Origin: Gracilibacillus salitolerans
GTDB taxonomy: Bacteria > Bacillota > Bacilli > Bacillales > Amphibacillaceae
Direction: 5' to 3'
Assembly (NCBI RefSeq): GCF_009650095.1
Contig: NZ_CP045915.1
Location: forward strand, 3,968,001 to 4,032,000
Length of the DNA stretch: 64,000 nt
Notes under the pieces: generated by a model
Databases searched by the model: none
Told to the model about the DNA's origin: nothing
The model's input: only the letters and a program-made list of their open reading frames with translations
Shown here: positions 29,601 to 37,363 of the stretch, piece after piece
Numbering within the stretch: position 1 is the stretch's first letter
Layout: each line of letters starts with the position of its first letter
Made by a program: the position numbers and the translations under genes

Positions 29601-30280
29601 AATTCGAAAGCTACGTAACTTTCATCTTCCTCATTCTCTACTCCTCGGATGTTTTTATTAGCATCCATTAGTCGCGGATCATTAGCTCCAAGTACAAAGC
29701 TTGCTTTCGTGCTTTCGCTTTCTTCATCTAACTGAAGAGAATAATTCACTTTGTATACATTAAAGTAATCCGCCTTCAATACTAAATCATCGTCACTTCC
29801 ACCAATCCATGATGCCTCATCCCAACCTGATATATCTGTATTCATTAGTCCAGTTTCAAACCATGAGGACTTGGACGAAGTGTTACCATTTTGATCCCAA
29901 ACAGTCACCGTCCACTCATATTTAGTGGTTGGCTTCAATTCTTCTCCCGCATATTGCATGTTAATCGAAGTAGTATCTTCTACTTTATTGGTATCCCATA
30001 CTACTTGTCCCTCTTGATCTTCCACAACAATACGGTAAGCTTCTTGTGAAACTCCTCTGACACCTTCTGGGGCATCCATTTGCCAACTAAAGGCTGGATT
30101 TTCTTTATCTAATCCTAATGGTGTTTCAGTGTTTTCCACTTTCATATTTGTGATTCCCACTTCCGATTCTGTTTCTGCTTTCGATGATGTTGTCCATACA
30201 GATGTTAGTACTCCTAATACCAGAACTGTAATAAAAGACATGATCATTAACTTCTTCACATAGGTTCTACTTTTTACCAT
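26687..30280 (-). CDS. Secreted alpha-L-rhamnosidase, GH78
   Basis: A 1197-residue secreted enzyme with signal peptide (about 1-35, cut after SSKA). N-terminal Ig-like and beta-sandwich domains carry the sugar-binding segment LYATARGIYEMYLNGERV. The alpha-barrel catalytic domain shows the GH78 pattern D-x5-E-x6-D as Asp760, Glu766, Asp773 (TDTPARNERMGWGGD) and a later Glu1045 in TIWERLNSY. A C-terminal beta-sandwich closes the protein. It removes terminal rhamnose from rhamnogalacturonan, gellan-like polymers or glycosides. The ATG has AGGAGG five to six bases upstream. A near-consensus cre site and a palindrome next to a -10 box lie upstream. Confidence 0.94.
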   Translation of the reverse strand: MVKSRTYVKKLMIMSFITVLVLGVLTSVWTTSSKAETESEVGITNMKVENTETPLGLDKENPAFSWQMDAPEGVRGVSQEAYRIVVEDQEGQVVWDTNKVEDTTSINMQYAGEELKPTTKYEWTVTVWDQNGNTSSKSSWFETGLMNTDISGWDEASWIGGSDDDLVLKADYFNVYKVNYSLQLDEESESTKASFVLGANDPRLMDANKNIRGVENEEDESYVAFELDASEVDGSEGGLAKLNVYRVGYTEDDSDDTPLLSYDIPENLLNADNLYDAHNFFISADSGVIEVAVNGTEDEHTVVTDGRSGVNINPVGSGGNYISYPMLADIGFSLKPDQEAFFSNVEVKNLRSPSNTLFAEDLSVEEYNGLYANEDVDGFEVDNGAYVLNGGEDGSFIVADPSKNSMPMLRTEFDTSDQQIESARLYATARGIYEMYLNGERVSEYYFTPGLTQYNESHQYQTYDVTDHLRSGETNAIGAMLGEGWWSGAITFTTSRWNHFGDRQSLLAKLVITYEDGSKEVVTTNPDWKYYDEGPVVYGSFFQGEYYDATKEEAVDGWSQAGYDENNWEPAEVVPLDEKTTPDDNGLSYDNMELIGQIGEAPRVVETLTAQDVTEVRDGVFVYDMGQNAVGVPQITLKDQEAGNKVTLRVAEMLYPDLPESGDNVGMIMQENLRAALNQDNYITKDGEQVIQPSFTFHGYRYLEITGIDEALPLEDVKTLVISSVDELSASYETSNESVNKLFENISWSMRGNFLSIPTDTPARNERMGWGGDISVFAETSTYLADVNEFLDRHLLALRDMQEDNGKFTDVAPVGGGFGGILWGSAGITVAWEAYQQFGDTQLLEDHYQAMANYMSYLDSVVDPETGFITESQLDDWLSPERGQTGAQNLWVAYHAYDLWIMSQVAEVLGKAEDASMYLEQYNERKAFFNDIFVDDETKKTLKDDGTIADTQASYAVPLALDIFNEENIPYAAKHLAETVKRENNDDEGITRPEYSLMTGFIGTAAVNKALSDNGYHDIAYRLLQQTSYPSWLYSVENGATTIWERLNSYTEEAGFGGNNSMNSFNHYSFGAVGSWMMSHSLGIERDQNNPGFKHFILQPNPDPDKNMTYAKGNYDSMYGTIESSWEVKNKTFNYNVTVPANTTATLNIPTHNENTVKESNQPIQKVDGVTFEDYKDGKAVYELESGSYEFRSILEQ

Positions 30281-30369
30281 AAGCTCCTCCTTTTAATATT
30301 ACATACTAGATTCTGGTTCTCCCTGCTAGACAATAGCTTTTATTGTCCCTCCTTTCTTATTTGGAAAAG

Positions 30370-30396
30370 ATTATACAAAACAGTGGATAACTGTTT
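30370..30396 (-). promoter_or_regulatory. Candidate promoter and operator for GH78 gene
   Basis: On the minus strand a TATAAT (30375-30370) is preceded directly by the perfect palindrome AAACAGT-TATCC-ACTGTTT (30396-30378), which fills the -35 spacer. A repressor bound there would block the promoter. The -35 itself is weak. The regulator is unknown. Confidence 0.5.
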
Positions 30397-30448
30397 GTAC
30401 GCTAGCTTAGTAGATAGACAACATTAAATTAGAGAAACACATTATCCG

Positions 30449-30462
30449 TGTATACGCTTACA
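30449..30462. promoter_or_regulatory. Putative cre (CcpA) site
   Basis: TGTATACGCTTACA matches the Bacillus cre consensus TGWNANCGNTNWCA at 13 of 14 positions. It lies about 170 bp upstream of the GH78 start, upstream of the candidate promoter. The rest of the interval 30281-30618 shows nothing else. Confidence 0.6.
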
Positions 30463-30618
30463 ATAATTATAGTTAATATGGCAATGAGGTAACAGGAGAC
30501 AACTTTCGGTTATGGGGGATATTTTTCTGTTGTTTTGATATAGTTCTTTAATAATTAGAGCGCGAATAAGGAATCAACAATTGAGTGTAGTTTTAAGGGG
30601 AAGGTGGCGTTAAGATAG

Positions 30619-30646
30619 AGAAAAACCCGGAATCACTAGTCCCGGG
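30619..30646 (-). terminator. Terminator after SMP-30 gene
   Basis: On the minus strand CCCGG pairs with CCGGG around the ACTAGTGATT region and is followed by TTTTTC. It begins nine bases after the SMP-30 stop codon. Confidence 0.85.
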
Positions 30647-30654
30647 TAGTACTG

Positions 30655-31542
30655 TTATACGTGGTGAATATTTTTAAAACGGTTCGCTGGCAATCCTGTT
30701 GCATTCGTTTGGATAGAAAATAGAGAACCGGACAGCGGGAGTTTTTCTAGTTCCTCGTCTGTCATCCCCTCTCTTGCAGTCGTGATGTATAGTGTGTCAA
30801 AATGCTTCCCACCAAAAGTACAGGAAGTAATATTTTGAGCCGGTACTTCTACCGTAGACAAAACCGCTCCTGTTTCCGGATTCCATCTGCTTACTTTTCC
30901 TGCTCCCCATCCTGCGATCCAGAGCATACCCTCAGTATCAATCGTCATGCCATCTGGGAAACCATAACCTCCCGGGTACTGAAAGGCAACTCGCTGATTC
31001 GCAATAATACCGGTTTTCAAATTATAATCAAATACATAAATGTTTCTAGTTGGTGTATCTATAAAATACATTCGCTTGTTTGTCATATCCCAGGCCATGC
31101 CATTGGAAGTTCTCAATCCAGTTAGCTTTGTTTCTACTTCAAGCGTATCATCCAAGCAGTACAACGAGCCTTCAGGATCATTATCATTCTTTTGCATCGT
31201 TCCTGCCCAGAATCTTCCCGCAGGATCCACCTTTCCATCATTGAATCGATTTTCTGGTCTGTCTGCTTCCGGGTCGTGTATTGCGGTCGTCTGTCCTGTT
31301 TCCGTATTATAAAAATAAAAGCCATTTTCTGCTGCCAAAACTAATCGACCATCTTCTGCCACAACAACCGCTCCGACCATCTGACCAATCTTAAATGTGT
31401 CGTTCTGCCCCGTTTGCGGATCAAATCGATGGATTACTTTTCCTGAAATATCAGTCCAATACAAAACTTGTTTTCTCTCATCCCAACAAGGACCTTCGCC
31501 GAGCAATGCTTTGATCTCATAAGCTAATTCTGCTTTCATCAT
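30655..31542 (-). CDS. SMP-30/gluconolactonase family protein
   Basis: A 295-residue six-bladed beta-propeller with the family features: metal-binding Glu in LLGEGPCWDE (about residue 16), the central Asn in TSNGMAWD and the Asp in GYGFPDGMTID. Family members hydrolyse sugar lactones to sugar acids. No signal peptide, so it acts in the cytoplasm. Two adjacent ATG codons (31542, 31539) follow GGGAGG. A cre-like site lies upstream. With GH78 next to it, a rhamnonolactone or uronolactone step is possible, but it could also act on another lactone. Confidence 0.9.
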   Translation of the reverse strand: MMKAELAYEIKALLGEGPCWDERKQVLYWTDISGKVIHRFDPQTGQNDTFKIGQMVGAVVVAEDGRLVLAAENGFYFYNTETGQTTAIHDPEADRPENRFNDGKVDPAGRFWAGTMQKNDNDPEGSLYCLDDTLEVETKLTGLRTSNGMAWDMTNKRMYFIDTPTRNIYVFDYNLKTGIIANQRVAFQYPGGYGFPDGMTIDTEGMLWIAGWGAGKVSRWNPETGAVLSTVEVPAQNITSCTFGGKHFDTLYITTAREGMTDEELEKLPLSGSLFSIQTNATGLPANRFKNIHHV

Positions 31543-31610
31543 GATTTTCCTCCCTTTTTCATTCGCGTCAGATAGTCAAATCTATACCAGACATACTTTC
31601 TGGAGATTTT

Positions 31611-31624
31611 GTACAGCGTTTTCA
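31611..31624. promoter_or_regulatory. Putative cre (CcpA) site upstream of SMP-30 gene
   Basis: GTACAGCGTTTTCA matches the cre consensus at 12 of 14 positions and is about 70 bp upstream of the SMP-30 start codon, where CcpA would be expected to repress. Confidence 0.5.
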
Positions 31625-31739
31625 TTTATTACTTTCATTATAGCATGCAAAAAAATGTAGCATAAACCAATAACAAGAACATAATTAGAAGTTTAAATGG
31701 ATCAGCAATCTGGATAATTCGTAATCAATGACACTGTTA

Positions 31740-31768
31740 TTGACAAAGCTCGACAATCTTGAGATAAT
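31740..31768 (+). promoter_or_regulatory. SigA-type promoter for cytosine permease/deaminase genes
   Basis: TTGACA (31740-31745), a 17-base spacer and GATAAT (31763-31768) form a near-consensus vegetative promoter. The start of transcription would be near 31775, just before the attenuator. Confidence 0.75.
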
Positions 31769-31790
31769 AGCTCCAATTAAATATTGGTAC

Positions 31791-31919
31791 CTTTAATTCA
31801 GTCCCGTGAGGCTGACAAGGACAACGGATTTGCAAATAGGCTACATGTGTATATATTTACAATACACACGTATCTATATGTCAAAAGCTTCTTGTCAGTC
31901 GGGCAGGAAGCTTTTTTTG
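31791..31919 (+). promoter_or_regulatory. PyrR-type transcription attenuator
   Basis: AGTCCCGTGAGGCT at 31800-31813 fits the PyrR binding-loop consensus ARUCCNGNGAGGYU at every position and is set in a TCAG/CTGA stem. About 70 bases downstream AAAGCTTCTTG and CAGGAAGCTTT form a terminator hairpin with a T run (31883-31919). By established PyrR biology, UMP-bound PyrR would stabilise the first hairpin and allow termination, lowering expression when pyrimidines are plentiful. The genes controlled are cytosine permease and deaminase, 115 bp downstream. Confidence 0.82.
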
Positions 31920-32033
31920 TTAATAAGCTTGATGGGAAATCTTCCAAACTACTAGTATGAGAATTCTTCCTATCTTATTATCAAATAAACTGCTCGACGC
32001 TGGTACCAGTAACATGACAAGGGGGAACTTATA

Positions 32034-33287
32034 ATGGATAAAGAATTTTCACTTCAAGCTGTACCACAATCATATCGAAATGGATTCTTAAAAATGTTTG
32101 TCGTGATGCTCGGTTTTACGTTCTTCTCTGCTAGTATGCTTTCAGGCGGAGAATTAGGACTTGGCTTAACGATGACAGAATTTATATGGATGGTTTTACT
32201 TGGCAATCTTATTCTCGGATTATATACAGGTGGACTCGCTTATATAGCTGCTAAAACAGGCTTATCTACTCACCTACTAGCGCGTTATGCCTTTGGTGAG
32301 AAAGGCTCTTATCTAGCTTCTTTCTTATTAGGTGCCACACAAGTAGGCTGGTTTGGTGTCGGATTAGCCATGTTTGCCGTACCAGTTAATAAAGTAACAG
32401 GAATTGATATGTTAACATTAATCATTATTTCAGGAATTGTCATGACTTTTTCTGCTTTCTTTGGGATGAAGGCATTAGCCATTCTAAGCTTGGTCGCAGT
32501 TCCAGCAATTGCGATCCTTGGAAGTGTGTCTGTTGGTATTGCGATAAGTGATTTAGGTGGGCTATCTAAATTATTTGCCTATCAACCGGAAGCAACGATA
32601 AGCTTAGCTGCAGCACTTACTATCTGTGTCGGATCATTCGCAAGTGGCGGAACATTAACACCAGACTTTGCTCGCTTTGCTAAGACGAAAAAGACTGCAG
32701 TTATCACAACATTAATCGCCTTTTTTATCGGTAACTCATTAATGTTTCTGTTCGGTGCGGTAGGGGCCATTTCAACTGGTCTCGGTGATATATCAGAAGT
32801 AATGTTTGTCCAAGGCTTGATCGTACCAGCCATTATCGTATTAGGATTAAATATTTGGACAACAAACGATAATTCCTTATACGCGTCAGGTCTAGGATTT
32901 TCCAATATAACAAAAATCAAGAAAAGTAAAGTAGTCATCTTCAATGGAATTATCGGGACAATCTTTGCCATGTGGTTATATAATAATTTTGTTGGTTGGT
33001 TAACATTACTTGGAGCAGCACTTCCACCAATTGGTGCTATACTATTAGCTGACTTCTTCTTGTTAAGAAAAGGGCACTATCCAGCATTAGAAGAAATGGC
33101 ATTTCAAGTCATTCGTTGGCCTGCTATTATTGCTTGGGTAGGTGGATTTGCAGCAGCACAATGGTTACCAGGAATCCCACCATTAAATGGCATTATAGGT
33201 GCAATTATGTTATATGTAGGTTTGACACTAGTAACAGAGAAGGTATTTAAAACAGAGAAAAGTATAGTGTTAGGAAAAGAGGTATAA
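32034..33287 (+). CDS. codB: Cytosine permease (NCS1 family, CodB-like)
   Basis: A 417-residue, 12-helix NCS1 transporter of normal CodB length, beginning FSLQAVPQSYRNGFLKM as CodB proteins do, with the conserved FASGGTLTPDFARFAK near residue 205 and NIWTTNDNSLYASGLG near 283. It imports cytosine by proton symport. AAGGGGG precedes the ATG by eight bases. The deaminase gene starts three bases after its stop, so the pair supplies uracil from external cytosine. The pair sits behind a PyrR-type attenuator. Confidence 0.94.
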   Translation: MDKEFSLQAVPQSYRNGFLKMFVVMLGFTFFSASMLSGGELGLGLTMTEFIWMVLLGNLILGLYTGGLAYIAAKTGLSTHLLARYAFGEKGSYLASFLLGATQVGWFGVGLAMFAVPVNKVTGIDMLTLIIISGIVMTFSAFFGMKALAILSLVAVPAIAILGSVSVGIAISDLGGLSKLFAYQPEATISLAAALTICVGSFASGGTLTPDFARFAKTKKTAVITTLIAFFIGNSLMFLFGAVGAISTGLGDISEVMFVQGLIVPAIIVLGLNIWTTNDNSLYASGLGFSNITKIKKSKVVIFNGIIGTIFAMWLYNNFVGWLTLLGAALPPIGAILLADFFLLRKGHYPALEEMAFQVIRWPAIIAWVGGFAAAQWLPGIPPLNGIIGAIMLYVGLTLVTEKVFKTEKSIVLGKEV

Positions 33288-33290
33288 ATC

Positions 33291-34547
33291 GTGATTATTC
33301 AAAATGCAACATTGCCAAAACGAGAAGGACGATGGAATATCTATATCGAGAATGGAAATTTTTCGAAAATAGAAGAGGCAAAAGACATAGAAGGCGCACT
33401 AGATATAGAAGGTAAATTAGTGAGTGCTCCTTTTATTGAACCCCATGTTCACCTTGATACGACATTAACTGCGGGTGAGCCGAAATGGAATGAAAGTGGT
33501 ACACTTTTCGAAGGGATTTCTACATGGACTGAACGAAAGAAATCACTAACTATTGCAGACGTCAAAGCAAGAGCGACAAAAGCGTTAAAATGGCAAATTG
33601 CACAGGGTATCCAACATGTTCGAACACATGTCGATGTATGTGATCCATCATTGACCGCGATGAAAGCATTGCTAGAAGTAAAAGAAGACATGAAGGAGTA
33701 TGTTGACCTTCAATTGGTTGCATTCCCTCAAGAAGGCTATTTGTCTTATCCAAATGGTGCTGAGCTTGTAGAGGAAGCATTAAGAATGGGCGCAGATGTC
33801 GTAGGTGGAATTCCACACTTTGAATTCACTCGTGAATATGGTGTGGAATCGATGAAAATTGCATTTGATTTAGCAGAAAAATATAATCGTTTAGTCGATA
33901 TTCATTGTGATGAGATCGATGATGAGCAATCTCGATTTATTGAGGTTGTCGCAGCAGAAGCATATAAGCGTGACTTAGGTAGTAAAGTTACAGCTAGCCA
34001 CACAACTGCTATGCATTCCTATAATAGCGCCTATGTATCGAAATTAATGAAGCTACTAGGGCTTTCTAATATTAACTTTATTGCTAATCCACTTGTTAAT
34101 ATTCACTTACAAGGGCGCTTTGATGATTATCCTAAACGTCGTGGTATAACACGTGTGAAAGAATTAACGGAAGCAGGAATTAACGTTAGTTTTGGGCATG
34201 ATGATATTTTTGACCCATGGTATCCACTTGGAACAGGAAATATGTTGCAAGTTTTAAATATGGGAATACATGTGACCCATTTAATGGGATACCATCAGAT
34301 TATAGATGCCTTTGATTTCATTACCGAAAATAGTGCGGTAACATTAGATATCCAAGATAAATATGGAATAGAAGTTGGCAAGCCGGCTAATTTCATCATC
34401 CTAAATACCAACAATATTTATGATGCGGTTCGAAAACAAGCAGAAGTGTTAGCATCTTATCGGAATGGTGTAAAGCTAGCAGGCACGAAGCCAAAAGAAA
34501 CTGCTATTTATTTAGATACAGAAGAAACAATTGATTTTGAAAGATAA
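33291..34547 (+). CDS. codA: Cytosine deaminase (CodA-like)
   Basis: A 418-residue amidohydrolase that converts cytosine to uracil and ammonia. Metal ligands are visible: HVHLD (about 50-54), the [11 protein letters not shown] segment (His and catalytic Glu, about 205-215), SHTTAMHSY (about 235) and the Asp in [16 protein letters not shown] (about 303). These match CodA closely. The start is GTG at 33291, with AAGAGG about seven bases upstream and only a three-base gap after codB. A hairpin terminator follows after a copy of the palindromic element. Confidence 0.94.
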   Translation: MIIQNATLPKREGRWNIYIENGNFSKIEEAKDIEGALDIEGKLVSAPFIEPHVHLDTTLTAGEPKWNESGTLFEGISTWTERKKSLTIADVKARATKALKWQIAQGIQHVRTHVDVCDPSLTAMKALLEVKEDMKEYVDLQLVAFPQEGYLSYPNGAELVEEALRMGADVVGGIPHFEFTREYGVESMKIAFDLAEKYNRLVDIHCDEIDDEQSRFIEVVAAEAYKRDLGSKVTASHTTAMHSYNSAYVSKLMKLLGLSNINFIANPLVNIHLQGRFDDYPKRRGITRVKELTEAGINVSFGHDDIFDPWYPLGTGNMLQVLNMGIHVTHLMGYHQIIDAFDFITENSAVTLDIQDKYGIEVGKPANFIILNTNNIYDAVRKQAEVLASYRNGVKLAGTKPKETAIYLDTEETIDFER

Positions 34548-34576
34548 TTTAGGTAAAAATAGCTAGAATAGATGAA

Positions 34577-34665
34577 GTTTCGCTAATGATCAGAGTGTTA
34601 GCGTCTGTTTTCCACACTTAGCTTCCTTATGTTACTTGAGGTGGGAGGCTTACAGACGATTAGCA
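34577..34665. repeat. Palindromic intergenic element, copy B
   Basis: It holds hairpin two of the family: GCGTCTGT paired with ACAGACG (34601-34658), with TTCCACAC opposite GGTGGGAG. Against copy A, the CGTCCGT/ACGGACG stem has become CGTCTGT/ACAGACG, a paired change that keeps the stem. It lies between codA and its terminator. Confidence 0.7.
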
Positions 34666-34669
34666 CAAA

Positions 34670-34712
34670 GGGATTGTCTTAAGCCTTTAATAGACCTAGG
34701 ACAATCCCCTTT
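34670..34712 (+). terminator. Terminator of the codBA operon
   Basis: GGGATTGTC and GACAATCCC form a nine-base-pair stem, then CTTTAAC. It could also limit reading from the opposite gene, whose stop is at 34742. Confidence 0.75.
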
Positions 34713-34741
34713 AACTAGCACTATTATATTATTTATGCATA

Positions 34742-35587
34742 TTAAGATGTTATTTCACTAACTGTATGAATAGGAAGCACACATTGTACATCTTTCTCTG
34801 TACCTGAGGCTTCCGAGAAAGGGTGAAAATAATTCATATGTTTGGACACAAATGCTGCCTGTTCTGACAGTTGTGGATTAGAAACTTTATGGTGGGTAAT
34901 GATGATATGATTATCTGTGAGTTCTACTGCGCGCCATGCTTGTTCATCTAAACAAGCGGCAACTTGTACAAAAGTCCAGTTATCTTTGTGGACAATAGAA
35001 TTCTGATGATTATGACCATTAAAGTATACAGCTTGCCCTTTCTTCTTTTCTAAGACACGCCATATATCTATATTAGGGTCAATAGATAATTTATCCATAT
35101 CTGAGCGGGAGGTTGTATTGTATATCGGATGGTGCCCAAATACAAATAGTGGTTTGGTTCCAGATGCTTCGACGACTTCTTCCAGCCAAGCCAATTGCTC
35201 TTGATTAATCGAACCACCCCAGTCCTCATAGTCCATTTCTTTGGCAGTATTCAAAAAGGCAAAAACCGCATTTCCTTTAGCAATGGTATGATATAAAGGT
35301 TGACCAGTTATTTTTAACACATTTTCAATAGATTGTGCATACAAATCATGATTACCTAATACATGATAAAAATGTCTATCTTTACTATTGATAATCTGAT
35401 AAACTTCTTCGAGCTCATCCTTAGTACCATAATGGGTTAAATCACCTAGTGAAATATGTAGATCCGCTTCATTACCGAGAAAATGGTCTAGAAAAGAACG
35501 ATAGAAATCCCACTTCGCTTCTTCCAACCCTTCAACACTTGGATCAACTTCTGGAAAATGCAAATCACCTATTACAGCAAATTTCAT
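34742..35587 (-). CDS. Calcineurin-like metallophosphoesterase
   Basis: A 281-residue protein with the full metallophosphoesterase motif set: GDLHFPEVD (start), SLGDLTHYG (about 45), LGNHDLYA (about 76), FGHHPIYN (about 149) and NGHNHQ (about 191). These bind a two-metal centre. No signal peptide. Members include cAMP phosphodiesterases and phosphatases; the target is unknown. AAGGAGGG lies six bases before the ATG. It stands alone, facing the codBA operon. Confidence 0.92.
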   Translation of the reverse strand: MKFAVIGDLHFPEVDPSVEGLEEAKWDFYRSFLDHFLGNEADLHISLGDLTHYGTKDELEEVYQIINSKDRHFYHVLGNHDLYAQSIENVLKITGQPLYHTIAKGNAVFAFLNTAKEMDYEDWGGSINQEQLAWLEEVVEASGTKPLFVFGHHPIYNTTSRSDMDKLSIDPNIDIWRVLEKKKGQAVYFNGHNHQNSIVHKDNWTFVQVAACLDEQAWRAVELTDNHIIITHHKVSNPQLSEQAAFVSKHMNYFHPFSEASGTEKDVQCVLPIHTVSEITS

Positions 35588-35754
35588 ATAATCCCTCCTT
35601 ACTCCAAGGATACCTTACTAATATTAATTCACTATAAACATTTGGTAAAAAAACGTAAATTTGCTGCAAAAGACAGACGCATTCAGCAATCTAGAAGAAA
35701 TCAAATCAAAACCAAAATGGTACAATAAATAAAAATATATTAGGAGGTATCACG

Positions 35755-36656
35755 ATGACAGTACAAAACATTGTTCTTATGGTATGACAAGGAAGCGGTT
35801 GAAGCAGCAGAGTTTTATGCTTTTGTTTTCCCGGACTCAAGAATTACCAATGGAACAACTCTTAAAGACACACCATCAGGTAACGTTGATTTAGTCTCTT
35901 TTGAATCGTGGGGACAGAAGTTCATGGCGATCAGCGCAGGACCTTTTTTCAAATTCAATCCATCGGTGTCTTTCATGGTTAATTTTGAGCCATCGCGAGA
36001 AAAAGACGCGAGTGAAGAATTAGATAAAGTGTGGAACAAATTATCCGAAGGTGGCACCGAGTTAATGCCACTTGATAAGTACCCGTTTAGGGAAAGTATA
36101 GCTAGATTCAAGATAAGTATGGTCTGTCATGGCAATTAATCCTATCCAATCCAGAAGGTGAAGAACGACCTACAATTGTGCCATCATTAATGTTTGTCGG
36201 TGATAAATGCGGTAAGCGGAAGAGGCAATTCATTTTTATTTATCCATATTTAAGAATGCAAGGCAGGGTCTTATTGCACGATACCCTCAAGGCATGGAAC
36301 CTGACAAAGAAGGAACAATTATGTTTTCTGACTTCATGCTTGAGAATCAGTGGTTTGCTGCAATGGACAGCGCAAGAGAACATAAATTCAGTTTCAACGA
36401 GGCAATATCCTTTATAGTATATTACGACACACAACAAGAGATTAATCATTACTGGAACAAGCTATCCGCGGTTCCTGAGGCTCAGCAATGCGGGTGGTTG
36501 AAAGATAAATATGGAGTTTCATGGCAGATAGTTCCAAAAGAAATGGACGAAATGATGAGCAATGGTACACCGGAACAAATAGCCCGTGTTAATAAGGCTA
36601 CTCTTAAAATGAAGAAACTTGATCTTGTGGAGTTACAGAAAGCGTACAAGGACTAA
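35755..36656 (+). pseudogene. Decayed VOC-family (PhnB/glyoxalase-like) gene
   Basis: A good AGGAGG precedes the ATG at 35755, but the frame stops after ten codons. Reading across frames gives a two-repeat VOC protein of about 300 residues: FLWYDKEAVEAAEFYAFVF, then WQLILSNPEGEERPTIVPSLMF, then KDKYGVSWQIVPKEMDEMM. Three frameshifts are needed (near 35780, near 36097 and near 36215, where a G seems lost in GGTAAGCGG). In addition KYGWIQ has become KYS-stop-IQ (TGG to TAG). The combination of shifts and a nonsense change argues for real decay rather than read error. Confidence 0.8.
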
Positions 36657-36782
36657 TATTACTGTCCATTAGTTGATTTACACGGAAACGCAAAAATGAC
36701 TTAATAAGTGTTCGGTCTGTAATAACCGTTTGGTGTGCCCGCATCAGGGGGTTTAGTCTATTGATGATTTTATATCATTTAA

Positions 36783-37040
36783 TTATTTATAATTTATCAA
36801 ATATATACTGCTAGATAACTCTGTTTCCAAAGTTTCTATTGCATTATCCAATTCCACTACTGCTATCTCGTAAGAAATAATTCGCTTTTTTACACACTCT
36901 ATTTTTTGTTTGATCCATAGATCTTCTCTTTTTTCTTTTTCGAGAAATGCAATCTGAGTTTGTTCGTTTTTTATAGTTTTTTGCAATTTCACTTTCTCAG
37001 CTTTTAGAATTTTAATAACTCTTAGACTGATGATAATCAC
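36783..37040 (-). CDS. Possible small coiled-coil protein
   Basis: An 85-residue frame rich in Lys, Glu and Ile with heptad-like spacing (KILKAEKVKLQKTIKNEQTQ onward), predicted to be one long coiled coil. The start would be GTG at 37040. A GAGGTG overlaps that codon rather than preceding it, so initiation is doubtful. No relatives recognised. It may be real, but the evidence is composition only. Confidence 0.35.
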   Translation of the reverse strand: MIIISLRVIKILKAEKVKLQKTIKNEQTQIAFLEKEKREDLWIKQKIECVKKRIISYEIAVVELDNAIETLETELSSSIYLINYK

Positions 37041-37156
37041 CTCATGGTGTATAGTATGAAGTTATTATACTTCGTTTAATCAAAGGTTGGAAGACTATTA
37101 AAATGTGTAGTTTAAATACATTTTTAACTCGGAGCTAGCCACTTTTTATACTTTGC

Positions 37157-37207
37157 CTTTGAATCTAAGAGTCAAACAGCAAAGTGAATCATGAAATGAA
37201 GTAAAAA
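37157..37207 (-). repeat. Duplicated 3' end of the neighbouring permease gene
   Basis: About 50 bp here match 37347-37397, the last codons of the NCS2 permease and the start of its terminator. In the matching minus-strand frame this copy reads FLLHFMIHFAV-stop against FLLHFIIHFAV-stop in the gene. Sequence beyond this stretch is unrelated. It is either a local duplication or the last trace of a lost paralogue. Confidence 0.65.
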
Positions 37208-37335
37208 CCATGCTTATCTCTCTATTAATCATCTTTAATTTGAAAAGCATCTTGTTTATCTTCAAAAAGAGGATGTGATTGATAAAGAGGAATTTTTTTG
37301 TATTCTCCCTCTTATATTTTCTACTTTCCAAAGTG

Positions 37336-37362
37336 TAAAAAAGAGCCTTTGAAAATCAAAGA
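37336..37362 (-). terminator. Terminator after NCS2 permease gene
   Basis: On the minus strand GAG-CTTTGA and TCAAAG-CTC arms are followed by TTTTTT, directly after the permease stop. Confidence 0.75.
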
Positions 37363-37363
37363 C

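Noticed and set aside
32582..32971. A 129-codon minus-strand open frame
   Set aside because: It lies opposite the cytosine permease gene and mirrors its hydrophobic coding. It is a shadow.
37146..37331. A 61-codon minus-strand frame near the permease
   Set aside because: It is an out-of-frame reading through the duplicated permease tail; the frame matching the permease C-terminus is a different one.
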